A stretch of 64,000 nt of DNA from Geobacillus thermodenitrificans subsp. thermodenitrificans DSM 465 (GCF_000496575.1 NZ_AYKT01000012.1:1-64000), one strand, 5' to 3'. Positions 42,220 through 52,828 are shown, counted from the stretch's first letter. Notes: a model not told the origin generated them from the letters alone. Translations and numbers: made by a program.

Positions 42220-43896
42220 TTATGGAATCATCCATGACAATACCGTCGATTGCAAGTAAACAATAATGCCAATCAAGATGATTAAGAATAAGCTATGTTT
42301 GACTGTGAAGCGGAATAAGTCGGATTCTTTGCCAGTCAAGCCAACGGCTGCACAGGCAACAGCGATCGACTGCGGCGAAATCATTTTCCCGACGACCCCG
42401 CCGGACGAGTTGGCTGCCAACGCCAGTACGGGTTCCATGCCAATCGATGTCGCCGTCACTTTTTGCAAGTTGCCGAACAATAAGTTCGACGACGTATCGG
42501 AACCGGTAATAAACACGCCTAGCCAACCTAAAAATGGTGAGAAGAAAGGAAAGAGCGGACCTGTTTTCGCCAGCGCCATCCCAAGTGTCGTACTCATGCC
42601 CGATGAGTTGGCAATATAGGCAAAGCCAACGACCGAAGCGATGGTGACAATCGGATATTTCAGCTCACTCAGCGTTTCCACAAACGTTTGCGCCCAGTCT
42701 TTCCACGAAATGTTAACAATAAACTTCGTCACAACCGCCGCCAGCAAAATAGCCGTTCCCGCTGCACCGAGCAACTCCAGCTTATACACAGCGGCAATTG
42801 GTTGGCCATTCGCATCTAAAATTTGGTTGTTCAAGCCCGGTACCGGCGGCGCAAATGTCAAATGCGAGCCGATGATGTTGACAAACTTCAGCAAGCTGTT
42901 TGTCCCTTCATAATGACCGGTAAGAGCCGCCTTCACTTGCGGAATGCCCCAAAGCGAGATCAACGCCGTCAGCACGAGAAACGGCGACCACGCCCGGAAC
43001 ACCTCTCCGCTGCTGTGCGTCGCACGAGCCACTTGGCCGGCGACCGCTACCTCCGATTCCGTCGCAAAGCGGAATGTGCTTCGCGGCTTCCAATATTTCA
43101 AAAAAACAGCCAACGCGACGATCGAAACGAGCGAAGACAAAATGTCCGGCAGCTCCGGCCCTAAAAAGTTTGACGATAAGTATTGCGTCAACGCAAACGA
43201 AACACCAGAAACGATAATCGCTGGCAACACCTCAATGGTTCTTTTCCATCCCGCCATAATCAGTACAAGGTAGAACGGAATGAACACCGATAAAAACGGG
43301 AGCTGTCGCCCAACCATTTTCGAAATTTCCATCGCCGGCACGCCGGTCGGCCCTTCCATCGAGATGATCGGAATCCCGACCGCCCCGAACGCGACCGGTG
43401 CCGTATTGGCAATCAAACAGATGCCCGCAGCGTAAAGCGGATTAAACCCTAACCCGGCAAGAAGTGCTGCCGAAATCGCTACCGGTGCACCAAACCCGGC
43501 TGCCCCTTCCAAAAATGCTCCAAACGAAAAAGCGATGAGCAACGCCTGCAGTCGCCGGTCTTCGGTAAGCGAAACGACGGAGTTACGAATAATGTCAAAA
43601 TGGCCGGTTTTCACTGTCAGCTTATATAAAAAGACAGACGTAATGATGATCCAACCAATCGGCAACAATCCGTACACCGCGCCTTGCGTCACCGACATGA
43701 CTGCCTTTCCAGCCGGCATTCTGTAAGCGATTACAGCCAGAACAACTGCAAGCAGCAACGTCGTCAGCCCTGCAACATGCCCTTTCATCCGTTTGACAGC
43801 CAACGCCCAAAAGAAATACAAAATCGGAATGAGTGCGACAATGGCCGACAACCATAACTGGTCAGCAATCGGTGTAAAATCTTGCTTCCACTGCAT
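42220..43896 (-). CDS. L-lactate/glycolate permease (LctP family)
   Basis: The 558-residue membrane protein has about 13 predicted helices. Family motifs are visible: FGAFLEGAAGFGAPVAISAALLAGLG (first part only needed, GAAGFGAPVA), LLPIGWIIITSVFLY and, late, FITGSDTSSNLLFGNLQ with SSGGVVGKMISPQSIA. LctP proteins import lactate or glycolate with protons. The start has AGGGGAGGGG. The promoter at 44017-44045 and a LutR-type operator at 43978-43990 precede it, and glcD-glcF follow on the same strand. It may therefore be the lutP equivalent that serves both pathways. Confidence 0.9.
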   Translation of the reverse strand: MQWKQDFTPIADQLWLSAIVALIPILYFFWALAVKRMKGHVAGLTTLLLAVVLAVIAYRMPAGKAVMSVTQGAVYGLLPIGWIIITSVFLYKLTVKTGHFDIIRNSVVSLTEDRRLQALLIAFSFGAFLEGAAGFGAPVAISAALLAGLGFNPLYAAGICLIANTAPVAFGAVGIPIISMEGPTGVPAMEISKMVGRQLPFLSVFIPFYLVLIMAGWKRTIEVLPAIIVSGVSFALTQYLSSNFLGPELPDILSSLVSIVALAVFLKYWKPRSTFRFATESEVAVAGQVARATHSSGEVFRAWSPFLVLTALISLWGIPQVKAALTGHYEGTNSLLKFVNIIGSHLTFAPPVPGLNNQILDANGQPIAAVYKLELLGAAGTAILLAAVVTKFIVNISWKDWAQTFVETLSELKYPIVTIASVVGFAYIANSSGMSTTLGMALAKTGPLFPFFSPFLGWLGVFITGSDTSSNLLFGNLQKVTATSIGMEPVLALAANSSGGVVGKMISPQSIAVACAAVGLTGKESDLFRFTVKHSLFLIILIGIIVYLQSTVLSWMIP

Positions 43897-43977
43897 GCGG
43901 TTTTCCCCTCCCCTTTGCGACTGGCTTAACGACGTTTATCAATGATCGGCCTCTCATCTTTTTATTTCACTCTTCCA

Positions 43978-43990
43978 GTCATCAGATGAC
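43978..43990. promoter_or_regulatory. LutR-type operator, permease side
   Basis: The palindrome GTCATCAGATGAC is identical to the one before lutA at 44989-45001, and the match extends by one base on each side. It sits just downstream of the predicted start of the permease transcript, where binding would block transcription. Confidence 0.75.
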
Positions 43991-44016
43991 CAGATAAGAA
44001 ACGTCGTCTGTCTCAA

Positions 44017-44045
44017 ATTATAAAAGCGTTTTCTTTAAAAGACAA
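44017..44045 (-). promoter_or_regulatory. Promoter of the permease-glcDF unit with a cre-like site
   Basis: On the minus strand TTGTCT (44040-44045) is followed after 17 bases by TATAAT (44017-44022). The spacer holds AGAAAACGCTTTTA, which resembles a CcpA cre site with two mismatches, so glucose repression is possible. Confidence 0.65.
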
Positions 44046-44206
44046 TAGTTGTTTTTAAATTTTTTGAACTTTCTATTCGTTGTGCTCTTCTGCTAGCAAC
44101 AAATAGCGCTTGTCTCTTACCATGATGCTATATCATAATAGACAGTGCAGAATATGTCTTCCCTACAATCGGGAATCTACTTTATCGTATTGAGGTGGAT
44201 CCATTG

Positions 44207-44929
44207 ATGTTTAAGCAGATTAAAACAAAAAAAATTTATGAAGAAGTGGCCGAAGCTATTTTCGACATGATTAAAAACGGCGTGCTAAAGCCTGGCGATA
44301 AACTCGATTCCGTCCAACAGCTGGCCGAACAGTTTCAAGTCGGACGGGCCGCCATTCGCGAGGCACTCACTGCTTTGAAAGCGATGGGGCTAATCGAACT
44401 CAAACAAGGAGAAGGAACGTACGTACGTGAGTTCGATCCGACAATGATGACGTTTCCGTTATCGATTGCCGTCTTAATGAACAAGGAAGATATTTGGCAT
44501 TTGCTTGAAGTACGCAAGCTTCTTGAGGCAGGCGCCGCCTCGCTCGCTGCTACGAAGCGGACAGACCGTGATCTTAAAGCGATGATGGAAGCCCTTCGGC
44601 AAATGAAAGAAGGGATTGGCAGCGATGAGCTTGGCGAGAAAGCAGATTTCGCATTCCATATGGCCATTGCGGCCGCGTCACAAAATCCGATGCTCACAAG
44701 CATCATGAACAGCGTATCGGGCATGATCGTCGAAACGATGCGAGAAACGCGCCGCATTTGGCTGTTTTCGAAACAAACGACGACCGAAAAGCTACTTGCT
44801 GAACACCAAGCCATTTTCGAAGCCATTCGCGAACAAAATCCAGACGAAGCTCGGACGCGCATGCTTGAGCATTTGACTAATGTCGAAAACGTGTTGTATC
44901 GCTACATTCGCACTCAGCAGTCAAACTGA
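44207..44929 (+). CDS. lutR: FadR-type GntR regulator LutR
   Basis: The 240-residue protein has a winged helix at about 8-75 (EVAEAIFDMIKNGVLKPGDKLDS, shown in part, and GRAAIREALTALKAMGLIELKQGEGTYV, with AAIREAL as the key element) and a helical FCD ligand domain (about 95-225) with conserved metal ligands in the FHMAIAAASQNP segment. The sequence closely resembles B. subtilis LutR, the lactate-responsive repressor of lutABC. The ATG at 44207 follows GAGGTGG and is preferred to the GTG four codons upstream. It lies between the permease-glcDF unit and lutABC, and both have the same operator. Confidence 0.9.
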   Translation: MFKQIKTKKIYEEVAEAIFDMIKNGVLKPGDKLDSVQQLAEQFQVGRAAIREALTALKAMGLIELKQGEGTYVREFDPTMMTFPLSIAVLMNKEDIWHLLEVRKLLEAGAASLAATKRTDRDLKAMMEALRQMKEGIGSDELGEKADFAFHMAIAAASQNPMLTSIMNSVSGMIVETMRETRRIWLFSKQTTTEKLLAEHQAIFEAIREQNPDEARTRMLEHLTNVENVLYRYIRTQQSN

Positions 44930-44973
44930 GTGCATTTTTTACAAAAAAGAACTACAAATCTGAAAAAATCATT

Positions 44974-45001
44974 TATAATAGACATATAGTCATCAGATGA
45001 C
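44974..45001 (+). promoter_or_regulatory. lutABC promoter -10 and LutR operator
   Basis: A perfect TATAAT lies at 44974-44979, with a weak -35 (ACTACA, 44951-44956). GTCATCAGATGAC at 44989-45001 covers the start region. The arrangement predicts repression by LutR relieved by its ligand. Confidence 0.78.
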
Positions 45002-45038
45002 CTGTTCACTCTGCTAGATAAAATAGGAGGGAGAGTAA

Positions 45039-45758
45039 GTGAAAGTATCGTTATTCGTCACATGCCTCATTGATCTTTTTTATACGAATGTCGGCAAGGC
45101 GACCGTCGAACTGCTTGAACGGCTCGGTTGTGAGATTGACTTTCCGGAGGCGCAAACGTGCTGTGGGCAGCCGGCGTATAACAGCGGCTATATCAAAGAT
45201 GCAAAAGAAGCGATGAAACAAATGATGCGTGCGTTCGCCGATGCGGACTACGTCGTCACCCCGTCCGGTTCGTGTGCAGCAATGTTAAAAGAATATCCAC
45301 GCATCTTCCGTGGTGATCCGGAATGGGAAGAGGAAGCAAAGCGCCTAGCGGCGAAAACATACGAGCTGACGCAATTTCTCGTCAACGTGTTGAGAGTTGA
45401 AGATGTCGGTGCCTCACTTCCTGGGCGGGCGACATACCATACGTCTTGTCATATGACGCGGCTCCTTGGCGAAAAAGAAGCCCCACTCCGCCTGTTAGAA
45501 CATGTCAAAGGACTTGAACTTGTTCCGCTGCCTAACGCTCATCAATGCTGTGGATTCGGCGGCACCTTTTCCGTTAAAATGGGTCCGATTTCTGAACAAA
45601 TGGTTGATGAAAAAATCGAGCATATCGAAGAAGTGAAGGCCGACTACTTAATCGGCGCCGACTGCGGCTGTTTAATGAACATCGGGGGACGCATCGGACG
45701 GGTCGGCAAACCGATTCGCGTCATGCATATCGCCGAAGTATTAAATCATCGCAACTAA
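45039..45758 (+). CDS. lutA: Lactate utilisation protein A
   Basis: The 239-residue protein has two CCG-type domains: [13 protein letters not shown] in the first half, and [11 protein letters not shown] with [13 protein letters not shown] in the second. It is part of the LutABC complex that oxidises L-lactate to pyruvate through iron-sulfur centres. The GTG start follows AGGAGGGAGA. lutB starts 18 bases later, and the order A-B-C is as in B. subtilis. Confidence 0.93.
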   Translation: MKVSLFVTCLIDLFYTNVGKATVELLERLGCEIDFPEAQTCCGQPAYNSGYIKDAKEAMKQMMRAFADADYVVTPSGSCAAMLKEYPRIFRGDPEWEEEAKRLAAKTYELTQFLVNVLRVEDVGASLPGRATYHTSCHMTRLLGEKEAPLRLLEHVKGLELVPLPNAHQCCGFGGTFSVKMGPISEQMVDEKIEHIEEVKADYLIGADCGCLMNIGGRIGRVGKPIRVMHIAEVLNHRN

Positions 45759-45776
45759 AAAAGGGGGGGAACGAAG

Positions 45777-47207
45777 ATGCCAATGAAAATCGAAAACGGG
45801 CCGTTTTGGAAACGGGTCGAAGAAAATTTACAAAATGACTTTATGCGCGGGGCAGTCGCTGGCATGCAAGACCGCGGCTATGTGCGGCGGCTTGGCGTCA
45901 TCGAAGAACTCGGCCATTGGGAGGAGTGGCGCTCGCTCGCTGAACAAATTCGAAAGCATACTCTCGAAAACTTGGACTATTATTTAATGCAGCTCAGTGA
46001 AAACGTTGCCAAACGGGGCGGGCATGTCTTTTTCGCCCAGACAGCCGAAGAGGCGAACGATTACATCCGACGCATCGCTTTGGAAAAACAAGCGAAAAAA
46101 ATTGTCAAATCAAAATCGATGGTGACCGAAGAAATCAACTTAAACCCGGTGCTTGAAGCCATCGGCTGTGACGTCGTCGAAACAGATCTCGGTGAGTACA
46201 TTTTACAAATTGACGACCATGACCCACCGTCACATATCGTCGGCCCGGCGCTTCATAAAAACAAAGAGCAAATTCGTGACGTCTTCCACCGCAAGCTCGG
46301 CTACAATAAGTCGTCCGATCCAGTTGAACTTGCGCGTCATGCTCGTGAAACGCTGCGGCGCGACTATTTAACCGCTGACATCGGCATCACCGGCTGCAAC
46401 TTCGCCATCGCCGAATCGGGCTCGATCACGCTCGTCACAAACGAAGGCAACGCTGATTTGGTGACGTCTTTGCCCAAAACACAAATCACAGTGATGGGAA
46501 TGGAGCGGATCGTTCCGACATTCAAGGAAATGGAAGTACTCGTCAGCATGTTGACGCGCAGCGCCGTCGGGCAAAAATTGACAAGCTACATCACTGTTCT
46601 CACCGGTCCACGCGAGCAAGGCGACGCCGACGGACCTGAAGAGTTCCATCTTGTCATCGTTGACAACGGACGCTCATCGATCTTAGGTACGGAGTTTCAG
46701 CCGGTGCTGCAATGCATCCGTTGCGCCGCCTGTGTCAACGTCTGTCCAGTATACCGCCATATTGGTGGCCATTCATACGGCTCGATTTACTCCGGCCCGA
46801 TCGGCGCGGTCTTGTCACCACTTTTAGGGGGGTATGACGACTACAAAGAGCTTCCATACGCGTCCTCCCTTTGCGCCGCCTGTACGGAAGTGTGCCCGGT
46901 GAAAATTCCACTTCATGAACTGTTGATCAAACATCGCCAAATCATCGTCGAGCGGGAAGGAAAAGCGCCGGTCGCAGAAAAATTGGCAATGAAGGCGTTT
47001 CGCCTCGGAACCGCTTCACCGTCATTGTACCGTTTCGGCACGAAATTGGCGCCAAGCGCCTTCGCCCCGTTTGCTGAAGACGGGCGTATCACGAAAGGCC
47101 CCGGCCCGCTGAAAGCATGGACGGAAAGCCGCGTGTTTCCCGCACCGAACAACGAACGATTCCGTGACTGGTTCCGCAATCGTCAAAAAGGAGGAAATCC
47201 ATCATGA
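45777..47207 (+). CDS. lutB: Lactate utilisation protein B
   Basis: The 476-residue protein has an N-terminal LUD domain (about 70-295, with the [26 protein letters not shown] region) and a ferredoxin-type part with [14 protein letters not shown] and [11 protein letters not shown] that binds two [4Fe-4S] clusters. A C-terminal helical tail follows. It acts with LutA and LutC in lactate oxidation. AAAAGGGGGG precedes the ATG. It overlaps lutC by four bases. Confidence 0.93.
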   Translation: MPMKIENGPFWKRVEENLQNDFMRGAVAGMQDRGYVRRLGVIEELGHWEEWRSLAEQIRKHTLENLDYYLMQLSENVAKRGGHVFFAQTAEEANDYIRRIALEKQAKKIVKSKSMVTEEINLNPVLEAIGCDVVETDLGEYILQIDDHDPPSHIVGPALHKNKEQIRDVFHRKLGYNKSSDPVELARHARETLRRDYLTADIGITGCNFAIAESGSITLVTNEGNADLVTSLPKTQITVMGMERIVPTFKEMEVLVSMLTRSAVGQKLTSYITVLTGPREQGDADGPEEFHLVIVDNGRSSILGTEFQPVLQCIRCAACVNVCPVYRHIGGHSYGSIYSGPIGAVLSPLLGGYDDYKELPYASSLCAACTEVCPVKIPLHELLIKHRQIIVEREGKAPVAEKLAMKAFRLGTASPSLYRFGTKLAPSAFAPFAEDGRITKGPGPLKAWTESRVFPAPNNERFRDWFRNRQKGGNPS

Positions 47208-47926
47208 CGCGTGGTACGATTCAAAACCGTGACGCGTTTTTACAAAATATCGCCAAACGCCTTGGGAGAAGCCCGCGCCTGTCCGGCGTCTCCCAACCAC
47301 AATGGGATTATGCGCCGCAATGGACAGTGTTCGCCGGCTATAGCCAGGACGACTTATTGTCAGCACTCCGTGAACAGTGCAAACTGATTCATACGGATTA
47401 TATCGAGACGACAAGCAGCGAACTGGCCGGTGCACTCAAACAACAAGTGGCGGCCTATGGTGGCGGTCCAGTCATCGTTCCCGATGACCCGCGCTTTGCC
47501 GAGTACGGGCTATCCGCCTTGCTTCACGACGAATGGCCAGCCGAACAAACCGCCGTTCACGTTTGGAATTCGTCGCTTGGGCGCCAAAATATTGATGCGG
47601 CTGAACAGGCAAACGTCGGCATCGCTTTTAGCGAAATCACCCTCGCCGAATCGGGGACGGTCGTGTTGTTTTCCCGTAATGAGCAAGGACGGACCATTCA
47701 CTTTTTGCCAAAGACGTATATCGCCATCGTTCCAAAAAGCTCTGTCGTGCCGCGCATGACGCAAGCAGCAGCCTACATTCACGAGCAAATCGAAAAAGGC
47801 GCCGTCGTTCCATCATGCATCAACTTCATCACCGGCCCGAGCAATTCAGCCGACATTGAAATGAACTTGGTCGTTGGCGTCCACGGGCCAATGAAAGCGG
47901 CGTATATCGTCGTCACCGACCGTTGA
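47204..47926 (+). CDS. lutC: Lactate utilisation protein C
   Basis: The 240-residue LUD-domain protein is the third component of the lactate oxidation system. The [18 protein letters not shown] strand (near residue 142) and the C-terminal [21 protein letters not shown] segment (first part) match the family. GGAGGAAATCC lies inside the end of lutB, and the four-base overlap points to coupled translation. A strong terminator follows. Confidence 0.92.
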   Translation: MTRGTIQNRDAFLQNIAKRLGRSPRLSGVSQPQWDYAPQWTVFAGYSQDDLLSALREQCKLIHTDYIETTSSELAGALKQQVAAYGGGPVIVPDDPRFAEYGLSALLHDEWPAEQTAVHVWNSSLGRQNIDAAEQANVGIAFSEITLAESGTVVLFSRNEQGRTIHFLPKTYIAIVPKSSVVPRMTQAAAYIHEQIEKGAVVPSCINFITGPSNSADIEMNLVVGVHGPMKAAYIVVTDR

Positions 47927-47935
47927 CCAAAACGA

Positions 47936-47972
47936 AACGGTGCCCCTTTTGAATCGGGCACCGTTCTTTCCT
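47936..47972. terminator. Bidirectional terminator after lutC
   Basis: AACGGTGCCC (47936-47945) pairs with GGGCACCGTT (47956-47965), followed by CTTTCC. It separates lutC from the convergent dehydrogenase gene. Confidence 0.8.
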
Positions 47973-48905
47973 TCAATATTGTCGGCTGACATCGACCACA
48001 TTGTTAAGCGGTGTACCCGCTTCGATGCAACGAAGCGTGTCTAAAATGCTGCGGACAGCATCTTCGGTCGATGTAAGCGCCGCGATATGAGGCGTGATGA
48101 GGACGTTCGGATGCTCCCATAGCGGCGAATGCGGTGGCAGCGGCTCTTCTTCGAACACATCGAGCACAGCGAGACGGATATTTCGGTTCTCCAACGCGCC
48201 GACAAGCGCCGTTTCATCGACCGTCGCCCCACGCCCGACATTGATAAAGCCCGCATTGTGGAGACGGGAAAAAAACGTTTCGTCAAAGAGGTGATGTGTT
48301 TCCGCTGTTAGCGGAAGCGCGGCGATCACCCAATCCGCCACCGCCAGCGCTTCCTCGGCCTCCTCAGGACGATAAACGGCAGAGAACGGCGCTGACGCTT
48401 TCCCACTTCGCGAGATACCAATGGGAGAAACGCCAAACAGCCGCAGCGTTTCGGCAATGCGCCGGCCGATTTCTCCCGTCCCGTAAATGACGATCCGCTG
48501 TTCACCGAGCCGCTTCGGTGCGATCGGCTTCCATTGCCGCTGCTCTTGATACCACGCATAAACGTCATGGCATTGAGCATCACGCAGCAAGTAGCTGAGG
48601 CAATATTCCGCGATCTGCTCCCCAAACGTGCCGATTGTCCTTGTCAACAGGACGTTTCGATTCCACTCGCGCCCCCATAAAAACGCATCGACCCCGGCGC
48701 CGAGTGAATGCACCCAACGTAAATTGGCCAGCGAAAACGGCCCGGCCGGCTGAAAGCCAATGTACGCATCCGCCCAGACAAAATCATCTGCTTTCAGCTC
48801 CTCCTCGGCCACAAAACGATACTCCTTATCCGGCCGCTTGTCCGGAAGAAGGGCAGCGAGTTCATCATAAAGACGTCCTGTCACGAGAATGCGTCGGATG
48901 TCCAT
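47973..48905 (-). CDS. D-2-hydroxyacid dehydrogenase, NAD(P)-dependent
   Basis: The 310-residue cytoplasmic enzyme has the D-isomer-specific dehydrogenase fold. The nucleotide motif is IYGTGEIGRRIAETL near residue 140. The catalytic triad is the Arg in NVGRGATVDE, the Glu in VFEEEPLPP and the His in TPHIAALT. The shortened form, with a YLLRD segment before the nucleotide domain, resembles the glyoxylate/hydroxypyruvate reductase (GhrA-like) group. Placement after the glycolate and lactate genes would suit a glyoxylate or hydroxyacid role, but it is on its own transcript. Confidence 0.85.
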   Translation of the reverse strand: MDIRRILVTGRLYDELAALLPDKRPDKEYRFVAEEELKADDFVWADAYIGFQPAGPFSLANLRWVHSLGAGVDAFLWGREWNRNVLLTRTIGTFGEQIAEYCLSYLLRDAQCHDVYAWYQEQRQWKPIAPKRLGEQRIVIYGTGEIGRRIAETLRLFGVSPIGISRSGKASAPFSAVYRPEEAEEALAVADWVIAALPLTAETHHLFDETFFSRLHNAGFINVGRGATVDETALVGALENRNIRLAVLDVFEEEPLPPHSPLWEHPNVLITPHIAALTSTEDAVRSILDTLRCIEAGTPLNNVVDVSRQY

Positions 48906-48947
48906 CGCTTCCCACCACCTCTTGCGCTACGAAGAAAACATGTTTGC

Positions 48948-49646
48948 TTAAATGAGCGTCCCCTCTTCACGCTCTGCCTTTTTATTCGCAATGTAACCGG
49001 CAGCCAAAACAAAAATCGTCACGCCGGCCGCAACAGCATAAACGAACGGACCGTGCGAAAGATGGAGAAGGTGAAGCACTCCTTCATCCTCCACCATCAT
49101 CTTTCCGGCCGTCCATGCCAAAATGCCTGACCCAACGTAAGCAATCCACCGGTGTTTTTCCATCACCCGGACGATCGCTTTAGAACCAAAAATCATAATG
49201 GGGATGCTGATAGCTACCCCGAGCGCGAGCATGCCAATGTGCCCTTCAGCCGCCCCAGCGACAGCGACAACATTGTCTAGGCTCATCACCGCATCGGCGA
49301 TAATAATGGTCATGATTGCTTTCAACAATCGATCTGACGCTTGGACATTCGCCTCCTCTTCCCGCTCCACGAGCACTTTATAGGCAATCCATACGAGCAG
49401 CACCCCGCCAATGAAGTGAACGAATGGGATGTTGAGCAAAAAGACAATGATGGCCGCAAACAAAATGCGTAGCAACACCGCCCCTGCCGTTCCCCAAATG
49501 ATCGCCTTGTTCCGTTGGTCTTTCGGCAGCCGGCGCGTCGCCATTGCAATGACGACCGCATTATCCCCCGACAAAATAATATCAATCGCAATAATCTTCC
49601 ATAACGCCAATAATGCCGCGGCAGAAATTGTCAATGGTCTGTCCAC
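48948..49646 (-). CDS. TerC family membrane protein (YjbE-like)
   Basis: The 232-residue protein has seven predicted helices and the two TerC acidic motifs: IDIILSGDNAVVIAMA in the first half and IADAVMSLDNVVAVAGAA in the second. These Asp-Asn pairs are thought to bind metal. Family members in Bacillus export manganese, in part to supply secreted proteins. The start is GTG 49646 with GGGGAAAG, or TTG 49634 with GGGTGG. I saw no yybP-ykoY manganese riboswitch upstream. Confidence 0.85.
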   Translation of the reverse strand: MDRPLTISAAALLALWKIIAIDIILSGDNAVVIAMATRRLPKDQRNKAIIWGTAGAVLLRILFAAIIVFLLNIPFVHFIGGVLLVWIAYKVLVEREEEANVQASDRLLKAIMTIIIADAVMSLDNVVAVAGAAEGHIGMLALGVAISIPIMIFGSKAIVRVMEKHRWIAYVGSGILAWTAGKMMVEDEGVLHLLHLSHGPFVYAVAAGVTIFVLAAGYIANKKAEREEGTLI

Positions 49647-49794
49647 CCTTTCCCCTTTCTTTCTTTTTCATCTTACCGCAAATCGGTGAAAGGGACAACC
49701 GTACAATATGCCATGCTACGAGCGGGGGCAAGACATTGCAGCTTTTTTCGGTTCACCAACTTCGAGGAATAGGATGGCTTGGCCGATACATCCT

Positions 49795-49832
49795 CAAAAA
49801 AATGGCAACAGCTCCAGGGGTAGCTGTTTGCC
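49795..49832 (-). terminator. Terminator after the LysM-GH18 gene
   Basis: GGCAACAGCT (49804-49813) pairs with AGCTGTTTGCC (49822-49832) with one bulge, and on the minus strand ATTTTTTTG follows. Confidence 0.82.
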
Positions 49833-49926
49833 AAGAAAGCGAGAAAAGTTGATTCAAAGTGACAAAGATATATGCACTGCCAGCCTTCTATCATTTTCAC
49901 TGGCTTGGCGGTGCTAGACCATCAAA

Positions 49927-51189
49927 TCAAACTTTTCGAACCGTAAAAAACTTACGCAGCAGCCACGGCCCTGGGGCAAATCCAAGTGTGAGCTGCCATG
50001 CTCCAACGCCGGCAAGTTGAAATTGCCGAGCCAACTTCATTTTCTGTCCCATGCTTCGAACATCTTCAAACCATACTTCGTGAACGTTTCCGAGTGCATC
50101 GGTATACCGGAAAAATGGGGATTCATCCGCCAATGAATACTGAATAGGGGATTGATAGCGCATGGCCGTAAGCAGTGCTTCCTGGTTGGAACGCGCTGTA
50201 GCGAGCATTCCAGGCTGATACGGGATGATCCAGTCATATCCGTACAGCGGGAGCCCTAGCAAAATTTTTTGGCGGGGGACACGCTCAACAGCAAACTGCA
50301 ACGTCGCCCTCACCCCACCAATCGGTGCCACCGGGCCAGGCTCGCTTGCCGAATGGTGCCAATCGTATGCCATAATAAACATATAATCAACAACCGTGCC
50401 AATGCCGCCATAATCGTACCCCTTTAGCCATGGAATGTCTTCGCTTGTTTTCGCTGGAACAGCGATCGTTACGACGTATCCAGCCGGCTTGAGCCGATCG
50501 CGCAGCTGGCGCAGAAAACCAGTGAACAAATCGCGGTCTTCGCCACGAATTTGCTCAAAATCAATATTGACCCCACCATATCCTTTTCGCGACACTAAAT
50601 AAAAAATGTTTTCAACGAGGTTCGCCCTAGCCTCTCGATTGTTCAACACTTGGCTGACAAGCGTTGGGCTGAACCCCTCCGGCGTTAAATTCGTGATGGC
50701 AACAAGCGGCGTCACCCGGTTTCGCCATGCTTCCTCAACAGCAGCTGCATCATTCAATTCATTCACTATATCGCCGCTTGGGGCAAAGTGATATTCAAAA
50801 AGGGTGATATACGATGAATACGGAGCAAAATCACGAATAATCGCCCTGTCGGCACTCGGTTCGCGAACGACGTAGTAGCCGAACGTCGTCGCCTGATACC
50901 ATGAGATATCGGGAATGACGATTTTCATTCCTGGGCGCAGGGCATTTGGATTGACATTAGGATTGGCCGCACGCAATTGTTCAAGCATGACAAACGACCG
51001 CCGGGCAATGGCTGTCAGCGTGTCCCCTGGTTGCACCGTATAGGTGTAAAGTGGGATGAGCAACGCCTGGCCAGGGACGATGTTCGGTTCCACCATCCCG
51101 TTGACAAGACGAAGATCTTCCAATGAATAACCGTACCGGCGGCCGATGGAAAACAGCGTATCCCCCGGCTGGACTGTATGAGTAAACAT
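49927..51189 (-). CDS. LysM-GH18 spore cortex glycosidase (SleL/YaaH-like)
   Basis: The 420-residue protein has two N-terminal LysM repeats (about 2-46 and 48-93, each starting YTVQPGDTL or HTVQPGDTL) and a glycoside hydrolase 18 barrel (about 100-415). The catalytic Glu212 lies in GVNIDFEQI, and FIMAYDWHHS forms the substrate floor. No signal peptide is present. This is the layout of SleL/YaaH, an N-acetylglucosaminidase that breaks down cortex fragments during germination and is placed on the spore by the mother cell. YaaH, YdhD and YvbX paralogues cannot be told apart here. Confidence 0.87.
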   Translation of the reverse strand: MFTHTVQPGDTLFSIGRRYGYSLEDLRLVNGMVEPNIVPGQALLIPLYTYTVQPGDTLTAIARRSFVMLEQLRAANPNVNPNALRPGMKIVIPDISWYQATTFGYYVVREPSADRAIIRDFAPYSSYITLFEYHFAPSGDIVNELNDAAAVEEAWRNRVTPLVAITNLTPEGFSPTLVSQVLNNREARANLVENIFYLVSRKGYGGVNIDFEQIRGEDRDLFTGFLRQLRDRLKPAGYVVTIAVPAKTSEDIPWLKGYDYGGIGTVVDYMFIMAYDWHHSASEPGPVAPIGGVRATLQFAVERVPRQKILLGLPLYGYDWIIPYQPGMLATARSNQEALLTAMRYQSPIQYSLADESPFFRYTDALGNVHEVWFEDVRSMGQKMKLARQFQLAGVGAWQLTLGFAPGPWLLRKFFTVRKV

Positions 51190-51288
51190 TTTGTATCGCC
51201 TCCATTATGACTAGATGCGAAAAATGGCTGACGATATCCTTTACTATATGCTCCAAACCGGAGGACGTATGTTGTCCTATGACTTGTT

Positions 51289-52803
51289 TTACACGCTCGC
51301 TCCGCCGGCCAAACGGTCTCTTATCGCCTGCTGCTTCAACCAAGCATCCACCGCTTCAATATCACGGGAAAACACGCGATCCGCCACAATGGAAGGAACA
51401 ATGCGGCGCGCCTGATGGTAAAGCTGACTTGTTGACGGTGCCAGCTGATCAATGCCGCGCTCCTCTACCGCCTGTAAAGCGCAAATGAGCTCGATGGCCA
51501 ATACTTTTCTCACATTCTGCACGATCAGATACGCATGACGGGCAGCAGTCGTTCCCATGCTGACATGGTCTTCTTGGTTGGCCGATGACGGGATGGAATC
51601 AACGCTTGCTGGATGGGCCAGCGTCTTGTTTTCTGATACGAGCGAAGCGGCAACGTACTGCATGATCATCGCCCCCGACTGTAGGCCTGGCTCTGGGCTT
51701 AAAAACGGCGGCAAGCCTTCGCTAAGCTGCGGATTGACAAGCCGCTCAATACGCCGCTCGCTCATATTGGCCAGTTCCGCCACCGCGATTTTTAACAAAT
51801 CCATGGCGATCGCAACAGGTTGGCCGTGAAAATTGCCGCCCGAGAGCACGGCTCCGTCCGCAAAAATAAGCGGATTGTCCGTAGCAGCGTTCATTTCGAT
51901 TTCAAGTGTTTCCTTTACATAGCGAAGCGCTCTGAGCGATGCTCCATGCACTTGCGGAATGCAACGGATCGAGTACGCATCTTGCACGCGCCGCTCTCCT
52001 TGCCTTGTGATAAGCTGACTGCCATCTAGATAGCGACGCAGCCGCTCGGCCACCTCCGCCTGCTCTAAAAATCCACGGGCTTCGTGGATGCGGGCATCAA
52101 ACGCATCGATCACGCCATAAAGCGCCTCGATTGTTAACGCGGCGATCCACTCGCTGTCGTAAGCAAGCTGTTCCGCCTCAAGATAAGCGATCACCCCCAT
52201 AGCTGTCATCGCCTGCGTACCGTTAATAAGCGCCAACCCCTCCTTCTCTTTCAGAGAGAGCGGAGGAATTCCCGCTTGCGAAAGCGCTTGGATGGCAGGC
52301 ATCCGCTGCCCTTGGTACATCACCTCCCCTTCACCGACAAGCGCCAACGCCAAATGGGCAAGCGGCGCTAAATCGCCGCTGGCGCCGAGGGAACCTTGCT
52401 GCGGAACAATCGGATGGATACCGGAATTAAGAAACGCGAGCAGCCGCTCAATCACCACCGGCCTTATGCCGGAATATCCCTTTAATAAAGCATTCGCCCG
52501 TAAAAGAAGCATCGCCCGCACCACTTCCTCGGCAAACGGCTCACCAACTGCGCAAGCGTGCGATCGGAGAAGATTGATTTGCAACTGCTCAAGATCACTT
52601 CCATCAATGCGCACATCGGCAAGTTTGCCAAAGCCGGTATTCACGCCATAAATCGTCCTGCCGCTCGCAATCGCCTGTTCCACAGCTGCTCGACTTTTCC
52701 GAACCGCTTCCATGCTCTCCAAAGCGGCTGCCACCGGTTCTCTATCATAAATGACGCGTCTTGCCTCGGCAATTGTTAATGAATGCCCAGTCAACACAAT
52801 CAT
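51289..52803 (-). CDS. hutH: Histidine ammonia-lyase
   Basis: The 504-residue enzyme converts L-histidine to urocanate and ammonia. The electrophilic MIO cofactor forms from Ala141-Ser142-Gly143 in [14 protein letters not shown]. Other family parts are [11 protein letters not shown] near residue 54 and [14 protein letters not shown] in the second half. The ATG follows GAAGGGAGATGGGG. It is downstream of hutP, with a regulated terminator between. hutU, hutI, hutG and hutM do not follow, unlike the B. subtilis operon. Confidence 0.95.
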   Translation of the reverse strand: MIVLTGHSLTIAEARRVIYDREPVAAALESMEAVRKSRAAVEQAIASGRTIYGVNTGFGKLADVRIDGSDLEQLQINLLRSHACAVGEPFAEEVVRAMLLLRANALLKGYSGIRPVVIERLLAFLNSGIHPIVPQQGSLGASGDLAPLAHLALALVGEGEVMYQGQRMPAIQALSQAGIPPLSLKEKEGLALINGTQAMTAMGVIAYLEAEQLAYDSEWIAALTIEALYGVIDAFDARIHEARGFLEQAEVAERLRRYLDGSQLITRQGERRVQDAYSIRCIPQVHGASLRALRYVKETLEIEMNAATDNPLIFADGAVLSGGNFHGQPVAIAMDLLKIAVAELANMSERRIERLVNPQLSEGLPPFLSPEPGLQSGAMIMQYVAASLVSENKTLAHPASVDSIPSSANQEDHVSMGTTAARHAYLIVQNVRKVLAIELICALQAVEERGIDQLAPSTSQLYHQARRIVPSIVADRVFSRDIEAVDAWLKQQAIRDRLAGGASV

Positions 52804-52828
52804 GACCCCATCTCCCTTCGTTCATATC

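Noticed and set aside
44335-44862. 175-codon frame opposite lutR
   Set aside because: Shadow frame rich in Ser, Arg and Ile; lutR has full family features.
49647-49790. Possible manganese (yybP-ykoY) riboswitch before the TerC gene
   Set aside because: The conserved loops of the class could not be found on the minus strand.
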